From the NCBI RefSeq assembly GCF_016545825.1, contig NC_052618.1, positions 48,306,196 to 48,370,195 on the forward strand: DNA of 64,000 nt, given 5' to 3'. A program made the translations under genes and the position numbers. Position 1 is the stretch's first letter; every line of letters starts with the position of its first letter. Of this stretch, positions 23,742 through 35,865 are shown piece after piece. The DNA comes from Eucalyptus grandis. Its lineage: Eukaryota; Streptophyta; Magnoliopsida; Myrtales; Myrtaceae. The notes beneath the pieces were generated by a model. It worked only from the letters and a program-made list of their open reading frames with translations. It was not told where the DNA came from and ran no database searches.

Positions 23742-24399
23742 AGCTCCGTTTGGTTCGACATTTACAATAGACTTTGGGATTCTAAAGTTCCTGAGCCAAA
23801 TGTAAATGCATTCGGTTCATATTTTTGCTCAATTTTGGGAAAATATAATTGCATTTCCAAAAGGCTCTAAAGGCCTTTAATATGAAGTAAGTCTCGAGGT
23901 ACTTTAGAAATTTAAATGTAAGTCTTGATCTCGGTTATTGTTCATCTTTTTCGAAGACCGCTACACGGAAAAGCCAATTGAAGGCTAACAACCACCAACC
24001 AAGGGGTCGCACACGCCAACGATCACTCGACCCCAATGACAATCGCCAGACTTTAGGTGACCCCTGGGTGTGCGAGCTCAAGTGACCGTGGCCTGGGGTC
24101 ATGCAACCTCAAGTAAGGTCATTTGGGGGCTAGATTTGATTGTCCGACGATCAAATCCGACGGCTAGATTTAGCCGATCGATGGCTAGAATTCAAAAAAA
24201 AAAATTGATTTTTTTTTAAAATTTAATAAAAGTCATTTACAAATGTAATTTTTATCAAATTGCATTTTAGCTAAAATTGTTTCTCAATGCACTTTAAAAT
24301 TACAATTCACAATACGCTATTTATATTTTAAAAAATTCATTTAATCTAAAGATATTTGTATTTTCTCAAAAATATTCTCCAAAACCGAACGAAAAGGCC
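23742..24399. mobile_element. Short TIR element, unit A only
   Basis: CATA flanks it at 23738-23741 and 24400-24403. Unit B has a simple ccgatatacgtgggac at the same place. The left end AGCTCCGTTTGGTTCG and the right end read inward, GGCCTTTTCGTTCGGTTTTG, are imperfect inverted repeats. There is a GC-rich centre (about 23950-24190). A target duplication of 3 or 4 bp leaves the superfamily open. Confidence 0.65.
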
Positions 24400-24999
24400 C
24401 ATATGCGGGACAGATCCGTTCCTTCATAGGCCTTGACCATTATTTCAGAAAGACCCTACAAAAACGCAAAACAAGTAGTGGGAATTGACCGAAGAGCCGA
24501 GAGTATTGAGGACACCGAGAAGTATGCTAAAAATTCGTTCTTTAACTGTTTGGTGTAACGCTGTAGAGGGTGCAAAATACGAAGTCTCCTTTCCGTGCAG
24601 TGATTTTTACTCGGATTAGTGTCGGCACAGTGCGAGTTTTTGCTCACTGCTCACAAGTCATTTCCGCCAATTATTGCCGGGTTCTGTCTGAACTCCTTTG
24701 GGGGACAACCTCATTTTCTGTTAGGAAAAAGCATTTGCATCGCCGTGTGCTTTGGTTCTAGAAAATCAAATCTCACTGTTACTTAATCCAAACTTAAGAA
24801 CAAGAGCGTGCGCGTACGCCGTGATTTTGATATACGATGGATTTTCGTATGTTTTGCACCGACAAAAGAGTAAGGACGTCCATAATCTGAACAGAAAAGA
24901 TATGTCTTCTGTGGATGGACTTTGCTTCAGTCATGCATCATCACCCACCAGAAAAAAACCAAGAGAAAAATTAGCACCAAACACAGCTCGCAAGACCAA

Positions 25000-25922
25000 G
25001 CGCCTGTTTATTTCTGTTATTTTTTTTTCCCCGAACATAATTTATGTTCTTTTATTACGGGGAACAAAAATAAGAATAGAAACGTATTTATTTACACTTT
25101 TATTTTCGAGAACAAATTTAAAAGAAATAAGAAACAATGAAAACTTGTTTCTTATTTTCGGGATTACTTCTGAAAAATAATTTTTCTTTTCTTCTTCTTT
25201 TTTCTTTGGTTGGTTGCCAGCTTCGGCCATGGCTGACAAACTCGCCGAAGCATTAACGGCCCCCGGCGAGGCCGAGCTCGCCCAACCACCAGCCTCGTCG
25301 GGCCACTGCCAAGCTCGCGAGTTGCTGTGGGCTACGACGATGGCGTTGGCTTGGTCGATGGAGAGTAGTAGCGTCGGACAACAGTGGCTTCATAGGGGCA
25401 AGGCAGAGCGACGGCATTCGGGCAAAGGTGCTTGGTGACGGGTTGAGGGCGGAGTCCCGGTGGTATTCGCAGGGGACGGACTGTGGGCAGCGTGATTACT
25501 GCGAGCGAGGCAAAGGTAGCAGTGCGGGCGCGGCGGTGTAGCGTGGAGCTTTGGCGAAGGGCGTTCACGAAGGAGATGAACGGCCATTTTTTTTTTCTTT
25601 TCCTTGCTGCACAAGTACTCTCACGCGTTCTCTTCCTGCTGCACCCTCTGTCGGCCCTCGTCGGCTGGCAACCGGCCAAAAGGAAGAAAAAGAAAAAAAT
25701 AAAAAAAAATTAAAAAAATATACAATTTTTTTTTTTGTAAGAGAAAAAAATTATACAAATTTACCATACGTGTTTTTGTTATTTTTCTATTTTAGGAATA
25801 TAAATTTTGTGTAGTTATCAAACGCGTTCTTCATTTAAAAATTATTTTCCAAAATAGAAATAATTTTTTCTATTTTTGTTTCTTAAAATAATTTTTGAAC
25901 ATAAATGTTATCTAATACAACC
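25000..25922. mobile_element. Short TIR element with GC-rich core, unit A only
   Basis: Unit B has the empty site gcaagaccaaatcttgc (near 39742), where unit A has 923 extra bases. CAA precedes and follows the insert (24997-24999, 25923-25925). The ends (GCGCCTGTTTATTTC and, inward, GGTTGTATTAGATAACA) are only weakly similar. aacataatttatgttc near the left and gaacataaatgttatc near the right suggest subterminal inverted motifs. The core (25215-25680) is GC-rich and gives meaningless open frames. Confidence 0.6.
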
Positions 25923-26389
25923 CAAATCTCACAAACCGCGTGAGACAGAGAAAGCAAGGTGGGGATCGAGTGGGGACTTCACTCCCGTGACGTGAAGTTC
26001 ATGTATAAGGGCATCGTTTTTGGAATGTCTTTCATCTGTTTGGGAAAGGGGGAACACGCAATGCAAACCGACAAGTTCCGTTTGGTTGTCGGGTCAACTT
26101 CAAGTGGTTAACCATGATTCTCTCCGGACCAACCCTATATTTTCTCATGATTCTCAGGTTTAATTGAATCCGTGACAGCCACAGCCCCTAAACCCTAGAG
26201 CCCTAGCACTTTATAGTTAAAGCCTAGCTGGAGATTGAGAACGATCCCAAATAAGAAAAGAAGTAATTGAGGAGGAGCTGCCATGATGATGGATGGAGTT
26301 GGAGTCCCGAGAGTGTCTAGTGAATTAGGCCTGGCTATAAGGGTTAGTTCAAGTGGAGCGTGTCTTGATGAAGCTCTCATTTTCAATAA

Positions 26390-27290
26390 GGCCCTGTTTG
26401 GTAACCATCCAAACATGGCCAAATTCCCGATTCTTTATTCCCAAAATCGTTTAAAAAAAATCGTGTTTGGTAAAATTTTTGTTCCTAGAACAGTTGGAAT
26501 AGAATCAAGAACAAAAAAAAAAAAAAAGTTGATTCTTGTTTTTTTTCCAAGAACGAATTTGAGTATCAAAATCAAGAAATTTTATTCTTTCTTTCGGCCA
26601 ATCTCGCAACCACCGTCCACCACCGCCCACCACCGTCGCCGCCCGCCGCCGTCCACCGCCGCCGCCGCCGCCGCCGGCCGTCCGGTCCGGTCCGCGAGAT
26701 CGCCGGAGGCTCGCGGACTGGGCGAGGTCCGTCTCGGCCTCCCAGCTCGGGGCGAGGCCGAGCCTCACCGGGGTTAGGTAGGGGGGCCGGGCAAGCCTCG
26801 CGACGCCTAGCCCCACCGGTGGCCGGGCGAGGCTCACCCGGCCCCGCCGTGGCTGGCCGGCCTCGCCCAACCCCGACGAGGCGCCAACCCCGACGGGGCT
26901 CGGCCGACGCTCGGCGACGTCCTGAGGTCGCTAGCCCTTGTTTGGCCGGTCGCCGGTCCGGTGATCGGCCAGAAGAAGAAGAAGAAGATGAGAAAAAAAA
27001 AAGAAAAAGGAAAAAAAGAAAAAAAAGGAAAATGAAAAAGAAAAAGAAAAGGAAAATGAAAAGAAAAGAAAAAAAGTAAAAAAGTAAAAAATTATTTAAA
27101 AATTAAAATAAATTGATTTGGAACATAATTAATGAATACGGTACCAAACGCAATTCTATTACAAAATCGGAAATTTTGGACAATTATCAAACGGCTTAAA
27201 ATGCTTAGAATCGGTTTCCGGGAACAGAATAAAAAAGAATCAGTTCGATTAGAATCTACTCCCTTTAACAAAATCGTTCCAAACGCACCC
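26390..27290. mobile_element. Tourist/Harbinger-type MITE with TAA duplication, unit A only
   Basis: TAA at 26387-26389 and 27291-27293 flanks a 901-bp element. The left end GGCCCTGTTTGGTAACC pairs with the right end read inward, GGGTGCGTTTGGAACG. Unit B has the empty site ttttcaagaagttttcc (near 40180). The core (26600-26960) is extremely GC-rich, with CCG repeats and the 'gcgaggccgagcc' motif, followed by a long purine (A/G) tract. The 164- and 121-codon frames inside are by-products of this composition. Confidence 0.85.
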
Positions 27291-28619
27291 TAAGTTTTCC
27301 ACTAGTCTGCAATGAAAAGAAAAATGCTCTTGTCGGACATGCACATGCTCAACCCAGCAATGTCACATTAGCGATCCTTTCTTTGTCAATGCAGGGTGAG
27401 ACAGGCAAGAACCCTTCAACCCCATCCTGAATTTTGAGAGAGAGAGAGAGCATTCCAGAGTCACTTTCAAATGCGCAAGTGAGCAATCGACCCCAGCATT
27501 GAAGCCACTCTGAATACCGTTGGTTGGAATGTATTAGTGAATGGGGGATGTGTAGTGGTCGGAGATCAGTGTAAATGCGAAGAAACAGTGCGAAAGTTGG
27601 TGTCTTTTGGCGAAGCATCCTTAGTGCCTCCATGTGCTTCGACGAATGCTCCACTTGATCCGATTAAGTTCGTCTTAAAAAGCATATTCGTACTCGAGAC
27701 GAAACTTACCAAATTGATTACTCCATAATAGCACTTGCCAATGTTGAGAAGAGTTTGTTCTTGATTGGCCGGAGGAGCGTTTGATGGTTATAGAAACTAT
27801 GATCAACACACCATCACTTTGTCATGCTAATAAGAATGTCCATGCAACTGATATTATTAAAATTATCTGATTTAGCTGTTCGAGAGGATTGAATTGAACA
27901 TTGCAATTCTCATTTCTTTGCAATAGTTCATCCTTTGATTGCACGTGGAGGATTGTGAACATAATGTACAAGAAACTACATCCCTTCAACCATAAATTTT
28001 GTTCATGCTACAATACGTATAAATGTTTCACTTTTGAATTCAACTGTACTAGTCTATTTCATAACATTCCTTTGTGCAAATCTTTACTATCACCAAACTA
28101 GCCGCCAAAACACGCGTTGAGTTTCATCGAAAGCAATGGATATGATTACATTTTAAAACGACAAAAATCAATTTATTTAATCAAAGTCTTTATCAGAATC
28201 ATGTCATACGGTGATAAAAAAAATTGCATAATAATGATCGTCTAGAACCCCTGTTTAATACCATCAATGCAAGAAACGTATCAAGAAATTGACGTAGTTA
28301 CTCTTACTGTACCATGATTGAAATTTGTCAGTCTGGACATGGAGAAAACGGCTCTCCCAATATTTTTGGGGACATAGGGTAGGGAAGCTAAGCTAGTTAA
28401 CGTGGGGCGAGCAGTTCAGTCTAAGTTAAAACTTTCTCTTCCGTAGCGGAAGACCTACCTTTTCTCTTCCTCGGAGTCAAATTCGCTGTCCTCTTCACTA
28501 TCATTCAAAACTGAGTTCTTGAATCTCATCGATTTGTAAAAGAAAAGAGGATACAAAAACAAGAACGGTAAAGAGTTAAGCAGCTCCTTGTCACCGTCCC
28601 TCTCTCTTTCTCTCTCTAG

Positions 28620-29085
28620 GTTTCCATCAAACGCAAAATTGAAACGCTTAAGAAGGTCCACGGCAACGGCGTCAGAGAGAGCAGCAGCACGAGCGGCGAC
28701 GAGCACGACGGCGGGAAGGTCGACGGGGAAGCCGGCGGCCCAGTCGAAGCTCTGCGCGAGAGGCCACTAGAGGCCCGCCGAGGACACCAAGCTCAAGGAG
28801 CTTGTCGCCTTCTACGGCCCCCACAACTGGAACCTCATTGCAGAGAAGCTGGAGGGCAGATCAGGTGAACGCCAAGAAAAAAACATAAAAGTTTCCTACT
28901 TTTTCGTATATTAAATGGCGAAAAGATTGGATTTTCTTGGTGACGATGACGAAAAGACTGTGTCTTTTACTTTTGGGTCGTCGTCTTGTTCGTCGATGGT
29001 GGCATATAGGGAAGAGCTGTAGGTTGAGGCGGTTCAACCAGCTGGACCTGAGGATCAACCGGAGGGCGTTCACGGTGGAGTTAGA
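28620..29085 (+). pseudogene. Truncated R2R3-MYB copy at the duplication junction
   Basis: Matches the intact MYB gene at 41544-42380. About 390 bp including the start codon are deleted: cgctta at about 28650 joins directly to agaaggtcc, whereas the two are far apart in unit B. An extra C near 28740 shifts the frame. The first R2 tryptophan codon TGG has become TAG at 28768-28770. The intron (from about 28866) and its acceptor are still present. Exon 2 reads KSCRLRRFNQLDLRINRRAF, with one tryptophan changed to R. It then breaks off near 29075-29090, where sequence matching the DNA downstream of MTEF1 begins. Confidence 0.92.
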
Positions 29086-32079
29086 GGTTCTGCTCGATTC
29101 GGTGTTTGCTGAAGTTTCTTGTGGCATACTATAGAGCACAAACCAGAGAGTCGAACAGGTGTCTCGTTTAAAATTGAAATCGGCCACTTGTATCCATCCT
29201 TCTGGGGAGTAGTGACATTGAAGCTGGCTGACGGTAAGTCGTTTGTCGAGAGCAGTGCTGGACTTGGAATTAACATCGAACTCGCTGACAAGTCCCCCTT
29301 GCCTTCTTTAGGATCTGGGTTGATTCTGCACGTGAAGTTATTCGTTAGCAGCATTATCCATGAAGTGATACTAATCCTGCTCGTGTTCTTTTCAGCACCG
29401 GATTTTTACTTTTCCGCCAACACAATTCTGAGGTTGAATCTTGTACTGGTATCACTGTCTCTCTTCCATTCACTGTTAAGTTAGCAATCTGATATTTCTG
29501 ATGGATACAATAAATTTGTGGATTCTTCATCTGCAAAGACAACTGTGGCCAAACTATTTATCTAAAGATGTCGAGAGTTTTTCATCTTTACTCGCTTCGT
29601 GACTTTCTTGTATTGTTCATTTTGTTACCGGGCGGTTATCCTGCATCCTTGGTGCGTGCGCTAGGACCTTTTGTTGCATATACTTGAGCGTCGTTGCAGT
29701 AATGTTTTCATTTGTGTGTTCTGATATCGTTGAACTGAAGGTCTGGCTATTGACAGTACATGATTGCTTTGCTTAAGACTCTCTCTGTTGTTGTTGGGGA
29801 AAGATGTTATTTCTTCTTGCGCAGTGGTTTAGTGCTAAGTTTATGTGCCCGCGAACAAACCTAACGTCCACTTGCACCACTCGGGGACGTGATCGATTGA
29901 ACTGCCTTCTGTGTCGCCTTTCTTCTCCCCCTTTCTTTCCACCCTTCTCTCATGATCAAAATTCAGAATCGTTTAACTGCCTCAGCACACGCATTGCGAA
30001 AACCAACCGTGGCTATATGAAACGTAACATGAGTGAATTGGATAATTGCCTTGGATCTCAGAGGTCAAGATTGCAATGCAATCCTTAAAAAGGAAGGGAA
30101 AAAACAAAGGGTTAGGGCAGTGTAATGCTAAATTTAGGTTGGGCACGCCTCCTAAACGAGATGAGTGAAATGCAAGTCAACTTAAGAATTTCCCCCATAT
30201 CGACCAAGTCATCAGAAGTTGCAATAAAGCTTAGGGAGAGAAAATTTAGATGTCATCGATGTCACATCAATCGATTGGTTTTTTATGGATCATGAAAGGC
30301 GTGGAAAAAATAAAGAGTTTTTGTGCATCATTTTGTGAACTATTGTCCTAAGCAAGAAGGGACTTGGGTAATCCACTGTATCTAGGATGCAATCCATGTA
30401 AATTCCCAACAAACGCCAAATGAAAGATAAAATTTGGGATCGTGGCATCATCGCTGGTCTTACAACTTGGTACTGGGGGGTCCGGGGGTTCTGAGATCAT
30501 CTCAGGAGAAGTGAAAACAGGGGCGCAATTTCCTCTTTACATGTCGTTGTTTCCTCGTTACCGGATTGGAGAAAAAAAGCTGGAAAAGTGAAAACAGGGG
30601 CGCGAGGTGAGGCGATGACTTGATCGCGAGCCATGTCCCAACAGGCGCTGCATCGCAGTGCCATTTTACGATAACGCCAAAGGGACACGTCGCATCAAAA
30701 CGCTCGTACAAATCCCTACTCTGACAAGACGTTGGCCACAAGGTGCATTAACACATCTGGCTAAAAATCACTTAGCTAATCCTTCTCAAGCGGACGGTAA
30801 ACAGAGGAGAGGCCTGCGCCGGATTCATCTACTCTCTCTCTCTCTCTAGTGCTCCCTCCATCTTCATCCGTGCCCGACCCTGTTCTTCTTGCATCGAGCA
30901 GTTAACGTCGTACGTATCACGGGGAGGAGCGGAGGAGCGCTCGACCTTCGTGTCGACCATTTAGCAGCGGGCTGTGCTGTACCTATTCCGTGACGGATCA
31001 GTAGTGAACAGGGGAGCTGTTACTGATGCAGAGCGGGGCATGTGATGATTACCAGATCTTTAAGTTCCCCCCCAGCCTCTCACAACACGACGCGATCTCC
31101 CCTGTTCTTTCATTCTGAATCATCTCCAGATCTGTTGTGTCCATAAATGGTTATCATGGCCCTTTCGTATTCCCTCGTCCTCCCTCCCCTATTTTGCCCA
31201 AATGTCAGTGGCATCACCGCCCCGCTCTGTGTATTTTTTGGGTTTCGCTGCTGTACGATCCCTCTGCTTCTTCTGCGCAAGAAGCTCTCTGTAGAGAGAG
31301 CCTAATCTAAGGTTTGCTGACTTCGGACGGGGTTCCTACGGTCCGTAGGCTCTTGCAGTCTGCCCAGAGCTCTTACTTCATACTTCAAAGTTCAGAACCA
31401 CCATCGCCCCTTTGGCCAACGAGAAAAATTACATTTGTAACCCACGAAGAAAAAGACATCGACCATAAATTGACAAAATTATCACAAATAAGGGCAGACC
31501 CGTACCCTCAGATACAAGTAAACGGTTCCGGATTTATTCGGAACCTGAAATGGTTGAAATAAATTCTATAAGTTTTAGAATTTTAAATCTCCTTACATAT
31601 CCCCAAACCTATCATTTATTGTATCACATGTTTCATGGTCAAATTTTAAGAACTACCAAGTTACACTTATATTCTTAACTAGACGATTGCAAATTAAAAG
31701 TCTCCGTCAGTCATAGATATAGCTAGAAATAGAAGTTCAAATTTGTGATTTTAGATTACATATTCGATGCTATAATATGTTGCGAGCATGAAGACAAAGA
31801 ACAAGAAAAACACAGACTTAGTTTTAGGTTCTCAATTCCTAATTATTAAACCTACCTGTCAAAAAAAGATTTTCCAATTCTTGGAACTTTGAACATACCT
31901 TAAATATATTAGGAGTGGTGGCGCCGGTCCAGTTCTAAATTTTCCGATTCTACTGTAAAATCATGCTCACTTTTATCTTCAACTCTCTCTTTGGATGAAT
32001 ATTTTCGAAATGCATGTATTAGTTATATTATAAAAAAGGGTCCAACTAGATATATTGATTGGTTTTAACTTGATTTTCT

Positions 32080-34300
32080 CCATGGCTGAAGGTATTAGCT
32101 ATTGTCATGCTACTCTGGCAAAAACTTACACCCGCTGTGCAAACAAAAAGAATCTTATCGTGCAAGTTGTCATATTCATCTGAATAGGGGGACCATAAAC
32201 TCGAACAATAGGAGCAAGACCATAAAAGTCATTCATTTGTCGGCGCAATGCTTGTTGAGCACTGTTTCATAAGTTCATTTCATTTTCAAAAACCGATCTA
32301 TCTCGTCCCATTTTAGTTTTTTACTCATTGGAATTTCTCAGGAAAAAAGTTAGAAATAGCTTCTAACCTAGCCACAACTCATTAATCAACCCTCCTTATT
32401 TTTTGTTTCAGATACAGATAGACAATTTTCAAGCTGCAAGATTTTTGAGGAAATAAAGCCAACCAACAGATACAAGCTTCATTGATGACTACAGGGAGTT
32501 CATGAACAAGACGGTATTTACAAATTTACTCGGACACAGTGACAACCCTGAAATGAGGAACGTACGCAGCGTTCAATAGCGCATTTATGCTTTTTTTCGA
32601 GAGAATAGTTATCTGTCTTTCAACGACTTCGAAGGGGCTTGCGGGTCTCCAAATGTGGAGGGTCTTCCATTTACTTGCAATCCATTAAGGAACAGCGAAC
32701 CATCTTAACGATGAGTGGATGGTTCGTACCCGCACAAACACGCATCACGAGATGGAAGCAGAGAATAGTCGACTGTTTATAGCATGTGTGTTTGTGTGTG
32801 TCCCATCGAGGTTTAAATGCTAGTTCAACTTCCAAAGTGAAAATAAGTACTCTCTCTCTCTCTCTCTCCCTCCCCCCCCCCGCTTTCCTCTATACATGCA
32901 TGCATGAGGCGCAAAGGCTGACTCTGCGGGTGAACTATCGCAGTTTCTAAGCTTTGTACAGGTACAGCTTGGAAGTTCCAGAAACGGAGAGAGAGGCTAG
33001 CTTCGTGATACAGAACAGTATTAGAAAACAAGACTTAAAAACCACATCTAAGAAGTGTAAGAAGATGCCCGGAAGGCCCACGTTTTTTGGCAGATTAATC
33101 CACTCGGTAAGGAGAGACAAGGACAGTCGTCATTTCATGCTGGCTGATATTCCCCCGGGACTCAAATGAATGCATCAGACTAGCCTTCAAATTGCGCTCC
33201 ATATTATCACTAGTTGCTGTCCTGTGGTTGTTGAAGGTTGTTGAAGCCTACAGAGGGTGTTGCCCTATAACAACAAAGGGTGTACAGTGAATCAACTAAT
33301 GTACAAACTATGCTTCCTGTTGCTTGTATGTTCCAAGGGGACAACCCCAACAGAATCTTGTGCAGGGGCAACCCTACATTTTATTTTGAGGGCCCATCTC
33401 TCTCCCCCTATTCCCTGCGAATGTGGTTCTTTTCTTCCTTTCATCTAGTCTCATTTACCTTCATCTGTGTTTAGCCACATCCTTCCTCTTCTTGGAGAAC
33501 CCGATCCGTCTGTGAATGATTTCATCTGATTTATTTTCGACAAACCACATTTATATGTTTATTATGTATTAAATATCTGAATGGTCTAGGTGCGGCCTCA
33601 CCAACCTCTTTCTATGCTCACATCCAGGGAAATGCTGCTGAGCCAGAAAGGTTTCAGCGTTCTGCCTCCATTTGATCCTTAATTGATTTGAGAGTCATCC
33701 CTAAGCATCATCGAAAAGAGGCACAACCAAATTGAAATCGATGCTAGCCTCATAGATAATATTTTGAACCTTTGCAATTTGGCAAACAATTTATCTTGTT
33801 GAACTAATTTTATGGCACTAATAACAGCATAAAATGTCTCTAACGAACAATGCTCGTAATTCAACGTCTACAGTGCAAGAAAATAATTTTGTGGAGACAC
33901 GAATTGGTTGATCCGAACACTTCAAGTGGGCATGTTGGGGTGCGCGTGCAAAGATCACAAAAGAACATGATCTCCATCGCCCCACCGGACGCCAAAGGAG
34001 GGTCACTGATGCTAATCCGAGAAAACTGCTGTCTGCCTCTCGGTTTGGAGAATCAACAACATTTCCAGCTCAAGTCTCACATCATGTGACAATGAATGTA
34101 TCCCCTTAACTAAATGTCCGTACGTGGTCCTCCTCTAGTCCCAGCCCCATTTGGCTGGTAATGTGGAAATGGCCACGAGCATCTGTCTTCATTTACGAAC
34201 AGCCTTTGAGTGAGACAGCTTCTCATCTTTAGAGCGCTGCAGCTCTATAGTCTGTACAGGGGGTGAACTGTACTGTTCCTTTGTGTAGGAAAAGGAAATT
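32080..34300 (+). pseudogene. Gene-like remnant in unit B, family not recognised
   Basis: Counterpart of 16860-19060. The same exon-like frames occur (for example ending in FMNKTV near 32515, and SRFGESTTFPAQVSHHVTMN before a TAA near 34108) with different lesions. One example is four instead of five Gs near 33937, which changes the frame. Product unknown, and possibly non-coding. Confidence 0.28.
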
Positions 34301-35369
34301 AAAAGGAGAGGGTCCAGAGAATGGATATGGATAGAAATGCGTAATTAGTGAAAATGAAAAAAATTATTTTTGCTCAACTTGTATGGAAGAGAAGAAACTG
34401 AAGGCGATAAAAAGCCAAGGCTCCTCCTAGCAGATGATGAACGAAACAAAGTAAGGAAATGACTACATCGATATTAGGTTATTATAGATGATGCGTCGTT
34501 GGTTTTGTGATCTCATTCTTGTGTGATACATGATCTGCACAGCTTTTCTCGTTCTCTATCTCCGGCAAAGCATTGAAGCAAATGAAATGAAGAGGCCATT
34601 GTCACTCTGGTAGGGTTTTGCTTCGAATGGCTAGGGCTTTCCATGAGATAGAACCTACAATAACATAAACTTAAATTTTAGGAGAATTTGAGAAGAGGGA
34701 GAGTGAAATTCAAAGTCACACTGGAGAGTAAAGAAGATCTTTCGACCTTTTTTCAGTTAATTAGGCAGGTCTCGAGACTTAATAATAAACTAATAAAAGG
34801 GCCGACTTGCAATTAGGATTTTGGGACTCATCGATATGTTCTTACTTTCAAGCATGTCTTACTTTTATCGAGCATAAGGAGATGCAAGGTAAATATGAAT
34901 CAGAGCCAGGCTAAAAATTACGACAAATGAAGTTTCCATTTATAAAATCAGTCTAATAAAAATAAACCATTTTTTCATTTGTCAACACGCGATCGATGCC
35001 ATCGCGAGTTAATCGTCACCGGAAAGATCACCTTCGCGTTCACGAGTTCCAAAGTATTGGAACCATAATGTACCGCGAACCATAGAAAACCTACCCGCAT
35101 GTCGTTTTCCCCCCTGGCTCACGAAAAATTTGCAGATTTTGTACCGAGTTCTGCACGGGAATGCTCTAGCCCCCGGTCTCCCGATATAGAAGCCAAGCAC
35201 CCTGTTGCCTAGATGGCTCTGTCCATCCCATCACAGGTACGAAAATAGCAAAAAGGTTTTTCTTTACGGACCAATTTTTTTTTTTTCCTTTTAGCTCAAA
35301 GTTAGAAACATGTGAAAATCGCAGTGGCTACAGTCCAAAAAACTAGGGCTGTACGAAGGAGAAAACGAA

Positions 35370-35669
35370 ATGAATAGCAACCGCACTTTACCCCCCCACT
35401 ACTACAATAAAAACTCTCGCAAAACATTCAATTTTAAACCTAAGAAAGGTGGAGTGTCCCCCCCACTGTATGACCCTAACAAAACTCCCCATGTCCTTTT
35501 TGGGGTTGAGGATGACCAGAGGGGAGAGGCTCTTCTTCATTATTGTACTGGTTCTTCAGGTTTCAGTGCTTGGAAGGGAGTGCTCCCCCCATTGATTACT
35601 AAACCGAAAGCTCGATCGAGGGTTCGGTCTTTTGGCACTTCGGCAATTGGAGAAATCACTTGTTTGTAG
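35370..35669 (+). CDS. Hypothetical 99-residue protein, no known family
   Basis: Open from ATG to TAG, beginning MNSNRTLPPHYYNKN and containing KKGGVSPPLYDPNKTPHVLF and KPKARSRVRSFGTSAIGEIT. It is basic and has no signal peptide or membrane segment that I can see. Its unit A homologue is frameshifted, which argues against strong selection there. It might be a real small gene, the remnant of a larger one, or DNA transferred from an organelle. None of these is shown. Confidence 0.25.
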   Translation: MNSNRTLPPHYYNKNSRKTFNFKPKKGGVSPPLYDPNKTPHVLFGVEDDQRGEALLHYCTGSSGFSAWKGVLPPLITKPKARSRVRSFGTSAIGEITCL

Positions 35670-35804
35670 CTTTCTCAGTTACTGTTTTCTCCGGGGAAAG
35701 TGCTGGGGGTGTAGTGGCAAGAAAGTGACCCAACGCTTGAGTTGGAGGAATACTACGCAGACTCGAAAATACACGTCAACTCATAGATAGAGTCCGCCAT
35801 AAAT

Positions 35805-35816
<12 letters not shown>

Positions 35817-35862
<46 letters not shown>
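35817..35862. repeat. TA microsatellite
   Basis: About 23 uninterrupted TA units, preceded by ACAT/CATA variants. The unit A site (about 21405-21420) has only a few units, so the tract expanded in unit B. Confidence 0.95.

Positions 35863-35865
<3 letters not shown>

Larger units (their letters stand above)
12545..29085. repeat. Large tandem segmental duplication, unit A
   Basis: This stretch aligns in order and in the same orientation with 29090-42345. Anchor pairs include 12557/29107, 14860/30810, 16870/32085, 18660/33900, 21360/35760, 22640/37165 and 28650/41570. By eye the copies differ at roughly one base in ten to fifteen plus many indels, so the duplication is not recent. Unit A is longer because it has five transposon insertions missing from unit B. 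It ends inside a MYB gene copy, cut at the junction near 29085. Apart from that pseudogene and the remnants listed separately, I recognise no genes in it. Confidence 0.93.

Noticed and set aside
26283..27079. Open frames in the GC-rich core of the unit-A MITE
   Set aside because: Produced by CCG repeats and purine tracts. They occur on both strands and end at element borders known from the empty site in unit B.
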